DNA of 64,000 bases, taken from positions 24,157 through 88,156 of the forward strand of contig CALUPY010000006.1 of the NCBI GenBank assembly GCA_944322755.1, read 5' to 3'. This DNA is from Candidatus Gastranaerophilales bacterium (GTDB taxonomy: Bacteria; Cyanobacteriota; Vampirovibrionia; Gastranaerophilales; Gastranaerophilaceae). The notes beneath the pieces were generated by a model. It made no database searches, was not told the origin of the DNA, and saw only the letters and a program-made list of their open reading frames with translations. A program made the position numbers and the translations under genes. The first letter of the stretch is position 1. Each line of letters starts with the position of its first letter. Shown one piece after another: positions 18,376 through 27,875 of this stretch.

Positions 18376-19746
18376 ATGAATATAATTATAATGATTCTGC
18401 TGATAAGCTTCCTGATTCTTATCCATGAAATGGGGCACTTTATGGCCGCAAAAGCATTCAGGATTAAAGTGGACAAATTCGGATTCGGCTTGCCTTTCGG
18501 CCCTGTTTTATATAGAAAGCAAATCGGAGAAACAGAATTTTTGATACATGCCCTGCTTTTAGGCGGTTATGTGAGTTTTCCTGATGACGACGTAAACTCT
18601 GATTTACCTGAAGACTCACCTGAACGTTTTCAGAATAAACCGATTTATCAAAAAGCAATTGTTGTATCAGCAGGGGTTATAGCAAATGTTATTTGTGCAA
18701 TATTTCTCGTAATGTTAACTGCACTGATTTGGCACAAACTTCCTGCTGGAAAATATGATATTGAAATTGCAAAAATTATTGCGCCGAAAGAAGCTGCTGT
18801 CCACAAATCAGGACTTCAAGCAAATGATAAAATTTACAAAATCAACGGCTCCTTGATTACATTACCTTATCAAGTAAACAAATACGCTTCTTTAAGTAAA
18901 AAATATGACGGAAAAATTTCCTCTGAATCATATGCCAAAAGTATAAAAGAGCTGCAAAACTTAAATAAAGATATAAAAGCAATAAATGAGCCTGTCAAAA
19001 AAGGAGAAAAAATCAAATTATTTGTACCTCAGGACGAACCGGCACTGCACCTTTCCCAGGATGTACTGATGGGGCTCGGACAGTATAAAGAAAAACTATT
19101 ACCTCTCAATGACAAACAGACAAAATTAAGGGACACTGTTCAAGGTAAAAAAGAATATATATCTGACGGTGAAACAACCCTTGAAGATATTGCATATGCT
19201 CTGTCCGATACGAAAAGACCAATGAATTTTACGGTAATCAGAGACGGAAAAGAAATTAACCTGAAACCGATTTATTCCGATGAAAACGGAACAATCGGCA
19301 TACAGCAAAAAATTACAGAAGTTCTTATTCCCACAAATACACCCGGACAAATTATAAAAGCGTCGTCTGAATATGTGTGGACAAATACCGAACTTATGAT
19401 TCTCGGTCTTGTAAAGCTCTTCACCGGTCAAATTCCAATGCAGGATTTGCACGGTATAGTAGCTATAACTAAACTCGGCGGAGATGTTATAGAGAATCAG
19501 GGACTGTTTAAAGGACTTTTGCTTACTGCTATAATCAGTATAAACCTCGCAATAATAAACCTTCTTCCGATACCGGCCCTTGACGGCGGACATCTTCTGT
19601 TCCTTACAATTGAAAAAATAAAGGGCAAGCCGCTTGATGAAAAGACTATCGAAAAAATAGGAAACATTGGTTTTAGTTTCTTATTGATACTAATGTTTTT
19701 GATAATATTTAACGATATTTTTGCTTTAATTACGAAAAAGATATAA
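18376..19746 (+). CDS. rseP: Site-2 intramembrane zinc protease RseP
   Basis: A 456-residue membrane protease that cleaves transmembrane substrates, typically anti-sigma factors or signal-peptide remnants. The zinc-binding HEMGH is at residues 17-21 in the first membrane helix, PDZ-like periplasmic sequence occupies the middle, and the conserved NLLPIPALDGGHLLF motif lies near the C-terminus followed by the last membrane helix. The central region contains a long Lys-rich insertion (about 170-250). AAAGAGAG precedes the ATG. Confidence 0.92.
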   Translation: MNIIIMILLISFLILIHEMGHFMAAKAFRIKVDKFGFGLPFGPVLYRKQIGETEFLIHALLLGGYVSFPDDDVNSDLPEDSPERFQNKPIYQKAIVVSAGVIANVICAIFLVMLTALIWHKLPAGKYDIEIAKIIAPKEAAVHKSGLQANDKIYKINGSLITLPYQVNKYASLSKKYDGKISSESYAKSIKELQNLNKDIKAINEPVKKGEKIKLFVPQDEPALHLSQDVLMGLGQYKEKLLPLNDKQTKLRDTVQGKKEYISDGETTLEDIAYALSDTKRPMNFTVIRDGKEINLKPIYSDENGTIGIQQKITEVLIPTNTPGQIIKASSEYVWTNTELMILGLVKLFTGQIPMQDLHGIVAITKLGGDVIENQGLFKGLLLTAIISINLAIINLLPIPALDGGHLLFLTIEKIKGKPLDEKTIEKIGNIGFSFLLILMFLIIFNDIFALITKKI

Positions 19747-19764
19747 TAATATATCAGGTGGGAT

Positions 19765-20580
19765 ATGCAAAAAATAACGTACCTTCAAAGCAATGTTAAA
19801 GAAAACAAACTTATACGCTGGATGGATAACAGTTTCCCTCTGAAATTCTATGCAGCACCATTCAGGTGGTATAAAGCACAGAATGAAGGATATAAGTATC
19901 AGGCTCTGGTAAAACGTGCTCTTGATGCCTGGGAAAGAGCGAGTAACGGCAAAGTGAGATTTACTATGGTAAATACACTTCTCGAATCTCAGGTAAATTT
20001 GGACTGGAAACGTATAGACAGACAGGCTCTGGGACACTGTTATTTTAATTTTGACAATGCAGGCAGGCTCTACTCCGCAGAGGTACAAATAGGTCTTTCG
20101 GATGGTACGATACATGCCAGATATCAGGATGAAAATGAAGTGTATCACACTATTCTGCACGAAATAGGGCATGCTCTGGGACTCGGGCACAGTTCTTTTA
20201 CCTCAGATATTATGTATACACCGCACAGATACGGAGTCGTAAACCTGTCTGAAAACGATAAACGTTCTATACAGTGGCTCTACAGACTTCCATATGGAAG
20301 TACTGTCGATGAAATCGCTAAAAGATACGGTATTCATTCCAACAATATTGACGATATAATTCTTCAGCTCTCACAAAGAAACGGTTCGTCAGAGTTTGAA
20401 AATGTAAAAAATTCTATAAAAATGCCGCAAAAAGATTTGCTGGAAGAACAGCAAAACATAGCCGAATTGAAAAAATACAATATCGGTTTGCAAAATATTC
20501 AGGTGTCTTCTGATGTTCAGGAATATCTAAAAAAGAATTTATCAATGAAAAATCAGAAAAAACCGCCTAGAACGCATTAG
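19765..20580 (+). CDS. Matrixin-like zinc metalloprotease
   Basis: A 271-residue protein with the metzincin signature HEIGHALGLGH at residues 132-142 followed by a Met-turn-like DIMY (about 149-152), typical of peptidase family M10 (matrixins). No signal peptide is apparent at the N-terminus chosen (ATG 19765, preceded by AGGTGGG). The C-terminal third is helical and polar. It lies 18 bases after rseP, suggesting co-transcription of two proteases. Its end overlaps pilT tail to tail by 14 bases. Confidence 0.8.
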   Translation: MQKITYLQSNVKENKLIRWMDNSFPLKFYAAPFRWYKAQNEGYKYQALVKRALDAWERASNGKVRFTMVNTLLESQVNLDWKRIDRQALGHCYFNFDNAGRLYSAEVQIGLSDGTIHARYQDENEVYHTILHEIGHALGLGHSSFTSDIMYTPHRYGVVNLSENDKRSIQWLYRLPYGSTVDEIAKRYGIHSNNIDDIILQLSQRNGSSEFENVKNSIKMPQKDLLEEQQNIAELKKYNIGLQNIQVSSDVQEYLKKNLSMKNQKKPPRTH

Positions 20581-21643
20581 CACCGAGCATTCTCTTAAGT
20601 TCATCCGGTCTGCTGGATTTAGAAAGAGCATCTTCTGCTGTAACAAGCCCCTTTCTGTATAAATCAGCCAGTGCACTCTCAAGAGTCTGCATTCCGTATT
20701 GCGCACCGGTCTGAATCATAGAATACATCTGAGCTGTTTTTCCTTCTCTGATAAGGTTAGAAACAGCTCCGTTTACTACAAGAACCTCCTGCGCCATTAC
20801 ACGACCTTTTTTATTTCCTTCACGGTCTATTTTTTGAAGCAGAGTTTGTGAAAATACAGCGACCAAACTGCTCGAAAGCTGAATACGAATCTGCTGCTGC
20901 TGAGCTTCGGGAAAGACGTCAACTATACGGTCTACTGTCTGGCTGGCAGAAGACGTGTGCAGCGTACCCATAACAAGGTGACCTGTTTCAGCTGCGGTAA
21001 TAGCAAGTGAAATGGTTTCAAGGTCACGCAGCTCGCCGACCAGAATGATATCAGGGTCTTCTCTTAATGCAGCTCTTAATGCATTGGAGAAAGAACGTGT
21101 ATCCTGTCCGAGCTCTCTTTGGTGCACAACACTTTTTTTCGATTTATGCAAAAATTCAATCGGGTCTTCGATTGTAAGAATGTGTTCGTTTCTGTTTTCG
21201 TTGATATAGTCAATCATCGAAGCCAGAGTAGTAGATTTACCGCTTCCTGTAGGACCTGTTACAAGAATTAATCCTCTCGGTTTTTCCGTAATTTTTCTAA
21301 CGATTTCAGGAAGTCCCAGTGTTTCAAAAGATGGGACCTCTGTGTTAATAGTCCTGAATGCAGCAGCAAATGTACCGCGGTTTTTGTAAACATTAACCCT
21401 GAAACGTCCGATACCATGGATACCATAACTCATATCGAGTTCCCAATCCTGTTCGAGCTTTCTTCTTTGTTCATTATTCAAAATCGGAAATACAAGTGTT
21501 TCAACGTTATCTGAAGTTAAAGGCGGAAGACTTGTTCTGATTAACTGACCGTCTATACGGAAAACTGGCGGTAAGTTTGATGAAATATGTATATCACTTG
21601 CGCCTTTAGACACCGCTTCTTCTAACAATTCCTCTATTAACAT
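20567..21643 (-). CDS. pilT: Type IV pilus retraction ATPase PilT
   Basis: A 358-residue secretion ATPase. Walker [11 protein letters not shown] is near residue 130, the Asp box [10 protein letters not shown] follows, Walker B is [12 protein letters not shown], and the His box is [10 protein letters not shown]; the AIRNLIRE-like PilT signature appears as VSNLIREGK. PilT hexamers retract type IV pili for twitching and DNA uptake. No pilin genes are adjacent. A paralogue lies at 32091. CATTCTCCTTTT (reverse: AAAAGGAGAATG) gives a strong Shine-Dalgarno. Confidence 0.93.
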   Translation of the reverse strand: MLIEELLEEAVSKGASDIHISSNLPPVFRIDGQLIRTSLPPLTSDNVETLVFPILNNEQRRKLEQDWELDMSYGIHGIGRFRVNVYKNRGTFAAAFRTINTEVPSFETLGLPEIVRKITEKPRGLILVTGPTGSGKSTTLASMIDYINENRNEHILTIEDPIEFLHKSKKSVVHQRELGQDTRSFSNALRAALREDPDIILVGELRDLETISLAITAAETGHLVMGTLHTSSASQTVDRIVDVFPEAQQQQIRIQLSSSLVAVFSQTLLQKIDREGNKKGRVMAQEVLVVNGAVSNLIREGKTAQMYSMIQTGAQYGMQTLESALADLYRKGLVTAEDALSKSSRPDELKRMLGANAF

Positions 21644-21735
21644 TCCATTCTCCTTTTAATTTTATTTATTTAATGTACAATATATATTACAAGCTGGTTC
21701 ATATATTGTCAAAGTACATCTGGAGGAGTTTTAAA

Positions 21736-22554
21736 GTGACTAAAGTTAAATTGAAAGATTTTGAAATAGGAAGTGATAAATTAACTATTCTTGCCGGTCC
21801 GTGTGCTATAGAGAGCAAAGACATTCTTTTTATGACGGCTGAAAAACTGAAAACAATAACCAAAAAACTCGGCATAAATTTTGTTTTTAAATCATCATTT
21901 GACAAAGCAAACAGAAGTTCAATAAAATCATTCAGAGGCCCGGGTATTGAAAAAGGACTTGAGCTTTTGAATGAAGTTAAAAAAGAGTTTAATGTGCCTA
22001 TAGTAACAGATATTCATGAACCTTCACAGGCAAAAATTGCAGCAGAAGTTGCAGATATTATCCAAATACCAGCATTCCTCTGCCGTCAGACAGATTTGCT
22101 TGTTGCTGCAGCAAAAACGGAGAAAATCGTAAATATAAAAAAAGGACAGTTTCTTGCTCCCGCACAAATGGCACCGCTTGTAAAAAAAGTTGAAGAATCC
22201 GGAAACAGAAATATTCTTCTCACAGACAGAGGGGTAAGCTTTGGATACAACAATCTCGTTGTTGATATGAGAGCAATACCGATTATGCAAGAGACTGGCT
22301 ATCCGGTAGTCTTTGATGCAACCCACAGTGTCCAGCTTCCGGGTGGTGCAGGGGAATGTTCCGGCGGAGAGCGCAAATACGTTGCTACTCTGGCCAAAGC
22401 AGCAATCGCAGCAGGAGCTGATGCGCTGTTTTTCGAAGTTCATCCAAATCCTGATAAAGCTTTATGCGACGGTCCTAACATGTTATTTCTTGATAAAACA
22501 GAGGATTTGTTCAGGACGTGCAACGACATTTTTAAGCTTGTCCACGGTCTTTGA
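21736..22554 (+). CDS. kdsA: 3-deoxy-8-phosphooctulonate (KDO-8-P) synthase
   Basis: Condenses PEP with arabinose-5-phosphate in KDO synthesis for LPS. The GTG at 21736 is taken as start because GGAGGAG (21722-21728) lies just upstream; upstream in-frame residues are not family-like. The 272-residue product has [31 protein letters not shown] and [13 protein letters not shown], which separate KdsA from DAHP synthase, plus [11 protein letters not shown] and FFEVHPNP. Together with rfaE1 and rfaE2 it indicates a real LPS core. Confidence 0.94.
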   Translation: MTKVKLKDFEIGSDKLTILAGPCAIESKDILFMTAEKLKTITKKLGINFVFKSSFDKANRSSIKSFRGPGIEKGLELLNEVKKEFNVPIVTDIHEPSQAKIAAEVADIIQIPAFLCRQTDLLVAAAKTEKIVNIKKGQFLAPAQMAPLVKKVEESGNRNILLTDRGVSFGYNNLVVDMRAIPIMQETGYPVVFDATHSVQLPGGAGECSGGERKYVATLAKAAIAAGADALFFEVHPNPDKALCDGPNMLFLDKTEDLFRTCNDIFKLVHGL

Positions 22555-22649
22555 TTAAGCTATGTAAAGCGAAAAACTAACCATTCTTTTCTTTTCATCT
22601 CTTTTGATTTACTATCTTGTTGATAATTGTTAGAAAGGGAAGTAAAAAA

Positions 22650-23918
22650 ATGGCTTCAAAAAGATTTTTGTTTACATCCGAATCTGTAACTGAAGGTCAC
22701 CCAGACAAAGTTTGTGACCAAATTTCAGATGCAATTTTGGATGAATTTTTAACAAAAGACCGTAATTCCAGAGTTGCCGCAGAAACCACGGTCACAACAG
22801 GTATGGCTCTTGTATGCGGAGAAATCACCTCCGACTGCTATGTAGACATCCCTTCTATTGTAAGAAATACTATTAAAAATATCGGATATAACGGCAAAGA
22901 AGGCGGCGGATTTGATTACAAAACCTGTGCAGTATTGACATCTATTGATGAACAGTCTACAGATATTGCCGGCGGCGTAAACAAAGCGCTCGAATCCAGA
23001 AACAATAATGCTGACACCTCTGCACAAGAAACAGAAAATGTCGGTGCAGGCGACCAAGGTATTATGTTTGGTTACGCTTGTGATGAAACTCCTGAACTTA
23101 TGCCGCTGCCCATCAGCCTTGCACACAAACTGGCATACAGACTTGCACAGGTCAGAAAAAACGGCTCTCTGGGCTATTTGAGACCTGACGGTAAATCACA
23201 GGTAACTGTTGAATATATAGACGGAAAACCTTCAAGAATCGATACAATCGTTCTTTCCACACAGCATGACCCTGAAATCAACGGTGTATCCGACAACAAA
23301 GAAGTTCAAGAAATAATCAGAGAAGATTTAATCGAAAAAGTTATAAAACCCGTATTTGAAGATTGCAATATCAAACCTGACGAAAAAACAAAATACCTCA
23401 TCAACCCGTCAGGAAGATTCGTCATAGGCGGGCCTCAGGGAGACGCCGGTCTTACGGGAAGGAAAATTATTGTTGATACATACGGCGGATATTCAAGACA
23501 TGGCGGCGGAGCTTTCTCCGGCAAAGACCCTACAAAAGTTGACCGCTCAGCTGCTTATGCGACAAGATATGTTGCGAAAAACATTGTAGCAGCAGGCTTG
23601 GCTTCAAAATGTGAAGTCGAACTCGGGTATGCTATCGGCGTTGCTGAACCTGTTTCAGTTATGGTTGATACATTCGGAACAGGTAAAATTTCTGACGACG
23701 AAATAGCCGAATTAATCAAAAAGAACTTTGATTTGAGACCGGCTGCTATTATAAATCAGTTTGACCTCAGAGGACTTCCGGCAAAAAATGACGGCAAATT
23801 CTACCAGAAACTTGCTGCATACGGACATATGGGACGTACTGATATTAATGTTCCGTGGGAACAAACCGACAAGGCAGCTATTTTGAAAGAACAGGCTGCT
23901 TCTAATTGTTACTGCTAG
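22650..23918 (+). CDS. metK: S-adenosylmethionine synthetase
   Basis: Makes AdoMet from ATP and methionine. The start at 22650 follows GAAAGGGAAG and gives the family N-terminus [13 protein letters not shown]. Other signatures are [12 protein letters not shown] and [15 protein letters not shown]. At 422 residues it is longer than the E. coli enzyme (384) through an insertion around residues 120-140, as I recall for cyanobacterial and some other long MetKs. A strong terminator follows. No SAM riboswitch is visible in the leader. Confidence 0.96.
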   Translation: MASKRFLFTSESVTEGHPDKVCDQISDAILDEFLTKDRNSRVAAETTVTTGMALVCGEITSDCYVDIPSIVRNTIKNIGYNGKEGGGFDYKTCAVLTSIDEQSTDIAGGVNKALESRNNNADTSAQETENVGAGDQGIMFGYACDETPELMPLPISLAHKLAYRLAQVRKNGSLGYLRPDGKSQVTVEYIDGKPSRIDTIVLSTQHDPEINGVSDNKEVQEIIREDLIEKVIKPVFEDCNIKPDEKTKYLINPSGRFVIGGPQGDAGLTGRKIIVDTYGGYSRHGGGAFSGKDPTKVDRSAAYATRYVAKNIVAAGLASKCEVELGYAIGVAEPVSVMVDTFGTGKISDDEIAELIKKNFDLRPAAIINQFDLRGLPAKNDGKFYQKLAAYGHMGRTDINVPWEQTDKAAILKEQAASNCYC

Positions 23919-23940
23919 CTAATTTCAGCATTGTGTAATA

Positions 23941-23976
23941 AAAGCCTTTCTGATAGTATCAGAAAGGCTTTTTGTT
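23941..23976 (+). terminator. Intrinsic terminator after metK
   Basis: Perfect 14-bp stem AAAGCCTTTCTGAT / ATCAGAAAGGCTTT with loop AGT, followed by TT and T-rich sequence, 22 bases after the metK stop. Confidence 0.93.
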
Positions 23977-24412
23977 ATTAATTTTCCACCAAAAGCTAGT
24001 ATTTAGTTCAATTAAATAAAAAATAATGCAAGAAAATTAAAGATATATATGTGTGTTCACAATCTTAAATACGAACAGTTTGTAGCTAATCCCAAGCAAT
24101 TAATGTTGGAATAAATTCAGAATGAACGTTTTTGGCAGCGTGGGTTGGACACGCCTGAAGTGTGCCCCCAAATTTAATAAAATAGCAAACAATAATCTTT
24201 TTGGTTCATTTCTTCTAATCTTTTCACTGCTTGCAGAAGCTATGCTCTTAACTTGCCATACAAAAACGTAACATTAGTGACATTACGGACTGCCCCTTAC
24301 ACCTGCCTTCTCTTTAAAATCCTTTGGTTTTCCCTCTCTTTAGAACCCAAGATGATACGGACAAGTCAACTTTAGAGTCGTAATCTTAAAAAAACAGCAT
24401 TGCACCCGCAAT
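23977..24412. other. Gene-free convergent region with one structured segment
   Basis: No convincing coding sequence on either strand. At 24131-24176 two mutually exclusive hairpins can form: GCGTG/CACGC (loop GGTTGGA), or TTGG-ACAC / GTGT-...-CCAA (loop GCCTGAA). The remainder is AT-rich with no recognisable tRNA, tmRNA, SRP RNA or RNase P signature. It may hold an unannotated RNA or decayed sequence. Confidence 0.35.
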
Positions 24413-25837
24413 TCATAAGGCTTTGTCGGCTAATTTTTTTACAAATTCAACAGCCTCTTCTTTTGTAACAACATCAGAAGAAATCTGTGCCTCATAGAGC
24501 ATGTCGACAATTTTACCAAGCTCAGGTGACGGTTTTATATTCAAAATCTGCATAATTTCATTACCGCTTAGAAGTTTTGGAAGCGGTGTCAGATTACATT
24601 TATTCGCCAAATATTTTTCAAGCAAATGCTTTAGACCGGTTAAATTCTTTTCTACTATTTCATCCGTAATATCAGGGCCCCTTGCGGAAAGCCTGTCTCC
24701 GTATGCTATTGCAATAAGGTCAATAACCTCATCTCCCATCTTTCTGAAAAAGCGCATGACAGCCTTCTCGTTATTTTCCTCAATCATAGCTACATTCGCA
24801 GGATACAGGTGATATTTTATAATTTTTTGAATGTAAGCTATTTGTTTATTTGAAAACTTCAAATTTTTTAACGGTTTTTCAGCTATTTTGGCTCCTATAT
24901 CATCATGTTTTATGAATCTGTGGCGTCCCGTTCCTTCTTCTATCTCCCATGTAGCCGGCTTTCCTATGTCATGCAAAAAAGCAGCCAGCTTTAAAAACGC
25001 CTGACGTGGATTTGCTCCGAAAATAATCTCATCAAAATGCGCCTTAACTTCATCATTTCCGTTTTCATAAAAATTTTGAACATAGTCTACAACAGCATAA
25101 CAGTGCTCCAAAAGGCACAAATGATGATGGGAGTTCGGTGGAACTTTTTTTATCTCCTTAACCTCAGGAAATATCAATTCAAGCATGCCGCAATTATCCA
25201 TATCTTTTAGACTATCAACGCAACTTTTCCCTAAAAACAGTTTCACAAGCTCTGCGTTAATTCTCTCAGGTGCTGTCTGTTTTAACAATCCGGCATGTTT
25301 TTCTGTTATTTGTTTTAACTTTTCGTCCATAGTAAACCCGAGAGTACTTTGAAACCTGAATGCCCGCAAAACTCTAATCGGATCATCCAATATATTCTTT
25401 TCAGATATTGCTTTAATTATTTTATTTTCAATACTTTTGACACCGCCGTACGGGTCTGTAAGCTGCATGCTTTTGATATTAAGCGCAAGTGCATTCATGG
25501 AAAAATCCCGGCGGGCTAAATCTTCATAAATATCAGCACCTTCAATATCAGCTATATCTATATAATCCTTTTTGTTTTCAAAAACCACTCTATAGATGTG
25601 ATTCACATCATCGAGTTTTACAAAATACCCGGAGATACTGTCTGCAATAAACTTTGCCATTTTTTCCGCAGTTCCTGATTTTACAGCCAAATCAATATCT
25701 GAGCTGTCTTTGTTAAGCAGAAAGTCTCTTAAAAATCCGCCCACTATATATGTTTCATCATCAATATAAGGGCTAATTGTTCTTATTATAGGATGGTTTT
25801 TAATCTTTTCCGCTATATTATTTTCCGTATTATTCAT
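24413..25837 (-). CDS. cca: CCA-adding/poly(A)-polymerase-type tRNA nucleotidyltransferase with HD domain
   Basis: A 474-residue class II nucleotidyltransferase. The head has VGGFLRDFLL and the catalytic carboxylates DIDLAV (about residues 42-46), then RRDFSMNALAL and the template segment DDPIRVLRAFRFQ. A C-terminal HD domain shows AAFLHDIGKP. It most likely builds or repairs tRNA 3' CCA ends; separate A-adding and CC-adding enzymes share this architecture, so full CCA activity is inferred. It overlaps rsmE by eight bases. Confidence 0.87.
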   Translation of the reverse strand: MNNTENNIAEKIKNHPIIRTISPYIDDETYIVGGFLRDFLLNKDSSDIDLAVKSGTAEKMAKFIADSISGYFVKLDDVNHIYRVVFENKKDYIDIADIEGADIYEDLARRDFSMNALALNIKSMQLTDPYGGVKSIENKIIKAISEKNILDDPIRVLRAFRFQSTLGFTMDEKLKQITEKHAGLLKQTAPERINAELVKLFLGKSCVDSLKDMDNCGMLELIFPEVKEIKKVPPNSHHHLCLLEHCYAVVDYVQNFYENGNDEVKAHFDEIIFGANPRQAFLKLAAFLHDIGKPATWEIEEGTGRHRFIKHDDIGAKIAEKPLKNLKFSNKQIAYIQKIIKYHLYPANVAMIEENNEKAVMRFFRKMGDEVIDLIAIAYGDRLSARGPDITDEIVEKNLTGLKHLLEKYLANKCNLTPLPKLLSGNEIMQILNIKPSPELGKIVDMLYEAQISSDVVTKEEAVEFVKKLADKAL

Positions 25838-26567
25838 CTTCCCACTCGTAAATCACATTAGAAAGTGCACTTATAACAGCTGTCTCTGCCCGTAAAATAA
25901 GTTTTCCTATACCGAGTTTAGGTAAATTATAATGCTCAAACATACCTATCTCTTCGGCACTGAAACCACCCTCAGGTCCTACTATTACAAGAACTTTTTC
26001 TTTTTTTAACTGACTGTTTTTTTTCAAAAAATCTTTCAGGGTCATATCCTGAGAACGCTCTACACAGGCTATTTTTACTTTATATTCGTCATTTTCAAGT
26101 ATTTCTTTCAAATTTTGTCTTTTAAAAATAACAGGTTTGTCCGCTCTTTCACACTGTTTTGAGGCTTCATCCGCAATTTTTTGCCATTTTTCAATTTTTG
26201 AATCCGCAACATCTTCTTTTATAACCGAATTGTCACTCAAAAATGGTATGATGCCCTTAACTCCAAGCTCTGTCGCCTTTTGAACCAGTAGATTCTGGGC
26301 ATCTGTTTTTATAACACTTTGAGCCAGGTAAAGCTGCAACCCAAGACTGTGATTTGATTTAAACTTTTCTACAACTTTAGTTGTAATAGTATGAGAAGAA
26401 ATTTCTATAACCTCTGTTTTGTACTTAATTCCGTTTTCATCAATCAGGTAAAGTGTTTCGCCGATTTTTACACGCAAAACGCGTGCAAGATGATGGAAAT
26501 TTGCAGCGTCGGAAATAGCTATTATATCGTTGTTTACGTCATTTGTACTGATGAAAAAGTGCGGCAT
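25830..26567 (-). CDS. rsmE: 16S rRNA m3U1498 methyltransferase RsmE
   Basis: A 245-residue SPOUT-class methyltransferase. The N-terminal PUA-like part has HHLARVLRVKIGE, and the C-terminal trefoil knot holds VIVGPEGGFSAEE and LGIGKLILRAETAVISAL, which bind AdoMet. It methylates N3 of U1498 in the 30S decoding region. It is the first gene of the rsmE-cca unit and is divergent from the flagellin at 26775. Confidence 0.93.
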   Translation of the reverse strand: MPHFFISTNDVNNDIIAISDAANFHHLARVLRVKIGETLYLIDENGIKYKTEVIEISSHTITTKVVEKFKSNHSLGLQLYLAQSVIKTDAQNLLVQKATELGVKGIIPFLSDNSVIKEDVADSKIEKWQKIADEASKQCERADKPVIFKRQNLKEILENDEYKVKIACVERSQDMTLKDFLKKNSQLKKEKVLVIVGPEGGFSAEEIGMFEHYNLPKLGIGKLILRAETAVISALSNVIYEWEDE

Positions 26568-26606
26568 AAGCTGTTTTTACCTTTTTTTATACACCGAATA
26601 GAGGAT

Positions 26607-26624
26607 TTCTCATACTAAAGTATA
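26607..26624. promoter_or_regulatory. Operator-like site, flagellin/rsmE divergent region (left)
   Basis: Contains ATACT-AA-AGTAT (26612-26623), flanked by TTCTC. The same 12-base core recurs at 26691-26702 in opposite flank orientation. The core matches CATACTAAAG dyads upstream of the flagellins at 61417 and 62676. Confidence 0.4.
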
Positions 26625-26689
26625 ATACACTGAAAATCTTTTTGTATCAATACTTTTCAGGTTTTTCAAAAAGATATTTTGCAAAAAAC

Positions 26690-26707
26690 TATACTAAAGT
26701 ATGAGAA
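26690..26707. promoter_or_regulatory. Operator-like site upstream of flagellin (right)
   Basis: TATACTAAAGTATGAGAA is the reverse complement of the left site apart from its two central bases. It follows TTTTGCAAAA (26678-26687), a palindrome also found next to the dyad at 62449. It is about 70 bases before the start codon and could overlap a -10 box (TATACT). Confidence 0.4.
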
Positions 26708-26774
26708 ATAAGTTTCGATATATAAGGTGTAAGCAAATTTAGTTATTACAGAAAGAGAGAAAGAGAGAGAACAA

Positions 26775-27707
26775 ATGGGAATTTATGTAAACACTAACAT
26801 CAACTCCCTGATCGCACAGAGAAGCTTGACAAGTTCAACAAGCAACATGCAAAATGCAATTACCAGGCTTTCTACCGGTCTCAGAGTAAACCACGCAGGT
26901 GATGACGCAGCAGGTCTTTGCGTAGCTCAAGGTTTGGAAACCCTCATCAGAGGTAACAGCAGAGCTAAATTAAATATTCAAGACGGCTTGAATATGATGT
27001 ATATCGCAGAAGGCGGTATGGAAGGTGTAACAGAGGACTTGCAGAGAATTCGTGAGTTGTGTGTACAGGTAGCGAGTGATATTTACTCACCTGAACAGAA
27101 ACAAACACTGATGAACGAAATCCAGCAGAGACTCGAAGACATCGATGTTATCGCAAACACTACTTCCTTCAACGGTGTTGTCCTTACAAACGGTACAAAC
27201 CCTGAAAAAATGACAATTCAGTCAGGAAGTGGCTGGGACGAAGTTAACAACTCTATCGACATTGCACCGGCATTGACCAATATGTTAACATCAGCTCTTG
27301 GTATTAAGTTGAATATCGTTGCTATTACAGAAACTGTTGATGCAGGAGCTTCTGTAGGAAACATGACTTACACAGAAAATGGTGTTACTGGTATGGCCAT
27401 TAACGGCAGTAACTGGGACAGTGACATGGTTCGTGCATATATTGCAAAGCTCGATGATGCCATTAACCTGATTGCAGAAAACAGATCATCTTTAGGTGCT
27501 TATCAGAACCGTCTGACTTCCGCAAGCAACAACCTGACCATCATGAACGAAAACTATGAACAAAGTAAATCCCAGATTATGGATGCTGATATGGCTGAAG
27601 AAAGTGCAAATATGGTTAAATACCAAGTTCTCCAGCAGACATCAGCAACAATGTTAGCACAGGCTAACCAGATACCTTCAATCGCTCTTACATTACTCGG
27701 AGCATAA
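26775..27707 (+). CDS. Flagellin (variant 1, 310 residues)
   Basis: Filament protein with the conserved N-terminal D0/D1 helices (VNTNINSLIAQRSL, RLSTGLRVNHAGDDAAGL) and C-terminal D1/D0 (MDADMAEESANMVKYQ, LAQANQIPSIALTLLGA). The central variable domain is short. It differs clearly from the other flagellins in the window (for example Cys in DDAAGLCVAQG). The leader is an unusual purine run of GA repeats (26750-26770) in place of a standard GGAGG. It has its own promoter region and a downstream hairpin, so it is probably monocistronic. Confidence 0.93.
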   Translation: MGIYVNTNINSLIAQRSLTSSTSNMQNAITRLSTGLRVNHAGDDAAGLCVAQGLETLIRGNSRAKLNIQDGLNMMYIAEGGMEGVTEDLQRIRELCVQVASDIYSPEQKQTLMNEIQQRLEDIDVIANTTSFNGVVLTNGTNPEKMTIQSGSGWDEVNNSIDIAPALTNMLTSALGIKLNIVAITETVDAGASVGNMTYTENGVTGMAINGSNWDSDMVRAYIAKLDDAINLIAENRSSLGAYQNRLTSASNNLTIMNENYEQSKSQIMDADMAEESANMVKYQVLQQTSATMLAQANQIPSIALTLLGA

Positions 27708-27765
27708 TCAACCTTTTCTCCAAGGTTTCAATATAATTTACAAAGTCCCTAAAAAGGATCTCTCT

Positions 27766-27790
27766 GCGCCGGTAGGTCATCTATCGGCGC
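27766..27790 (+). terminator. Hairpin after flagellin
   Basis: Ten-pair stem GCGCCGGTAG / CTATCGGCGC (one G-U) with loop GTCAT, 58 bases after the flagellin stop. There is no immediate T-run (CTCTCTAG follows), so it may be a processing or stability hairpin rather than a strict intrinsic terminator. Confidence 0.55.
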
Positions 27791-27875
27791 CTCTCTAGCA
27801 TCTGCAAGAGTTTATTTTATTTTTTTTCGTTGTTTGTTATAATTTTATTGATTTTAAGAGTAAAAGAAAGCAGTT

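Noticed and set aside
22555..22649. Possible SAM riboswitch before metK
   Set aside because: The leader is short and AT-rich with no SAM-I, II or III core features.
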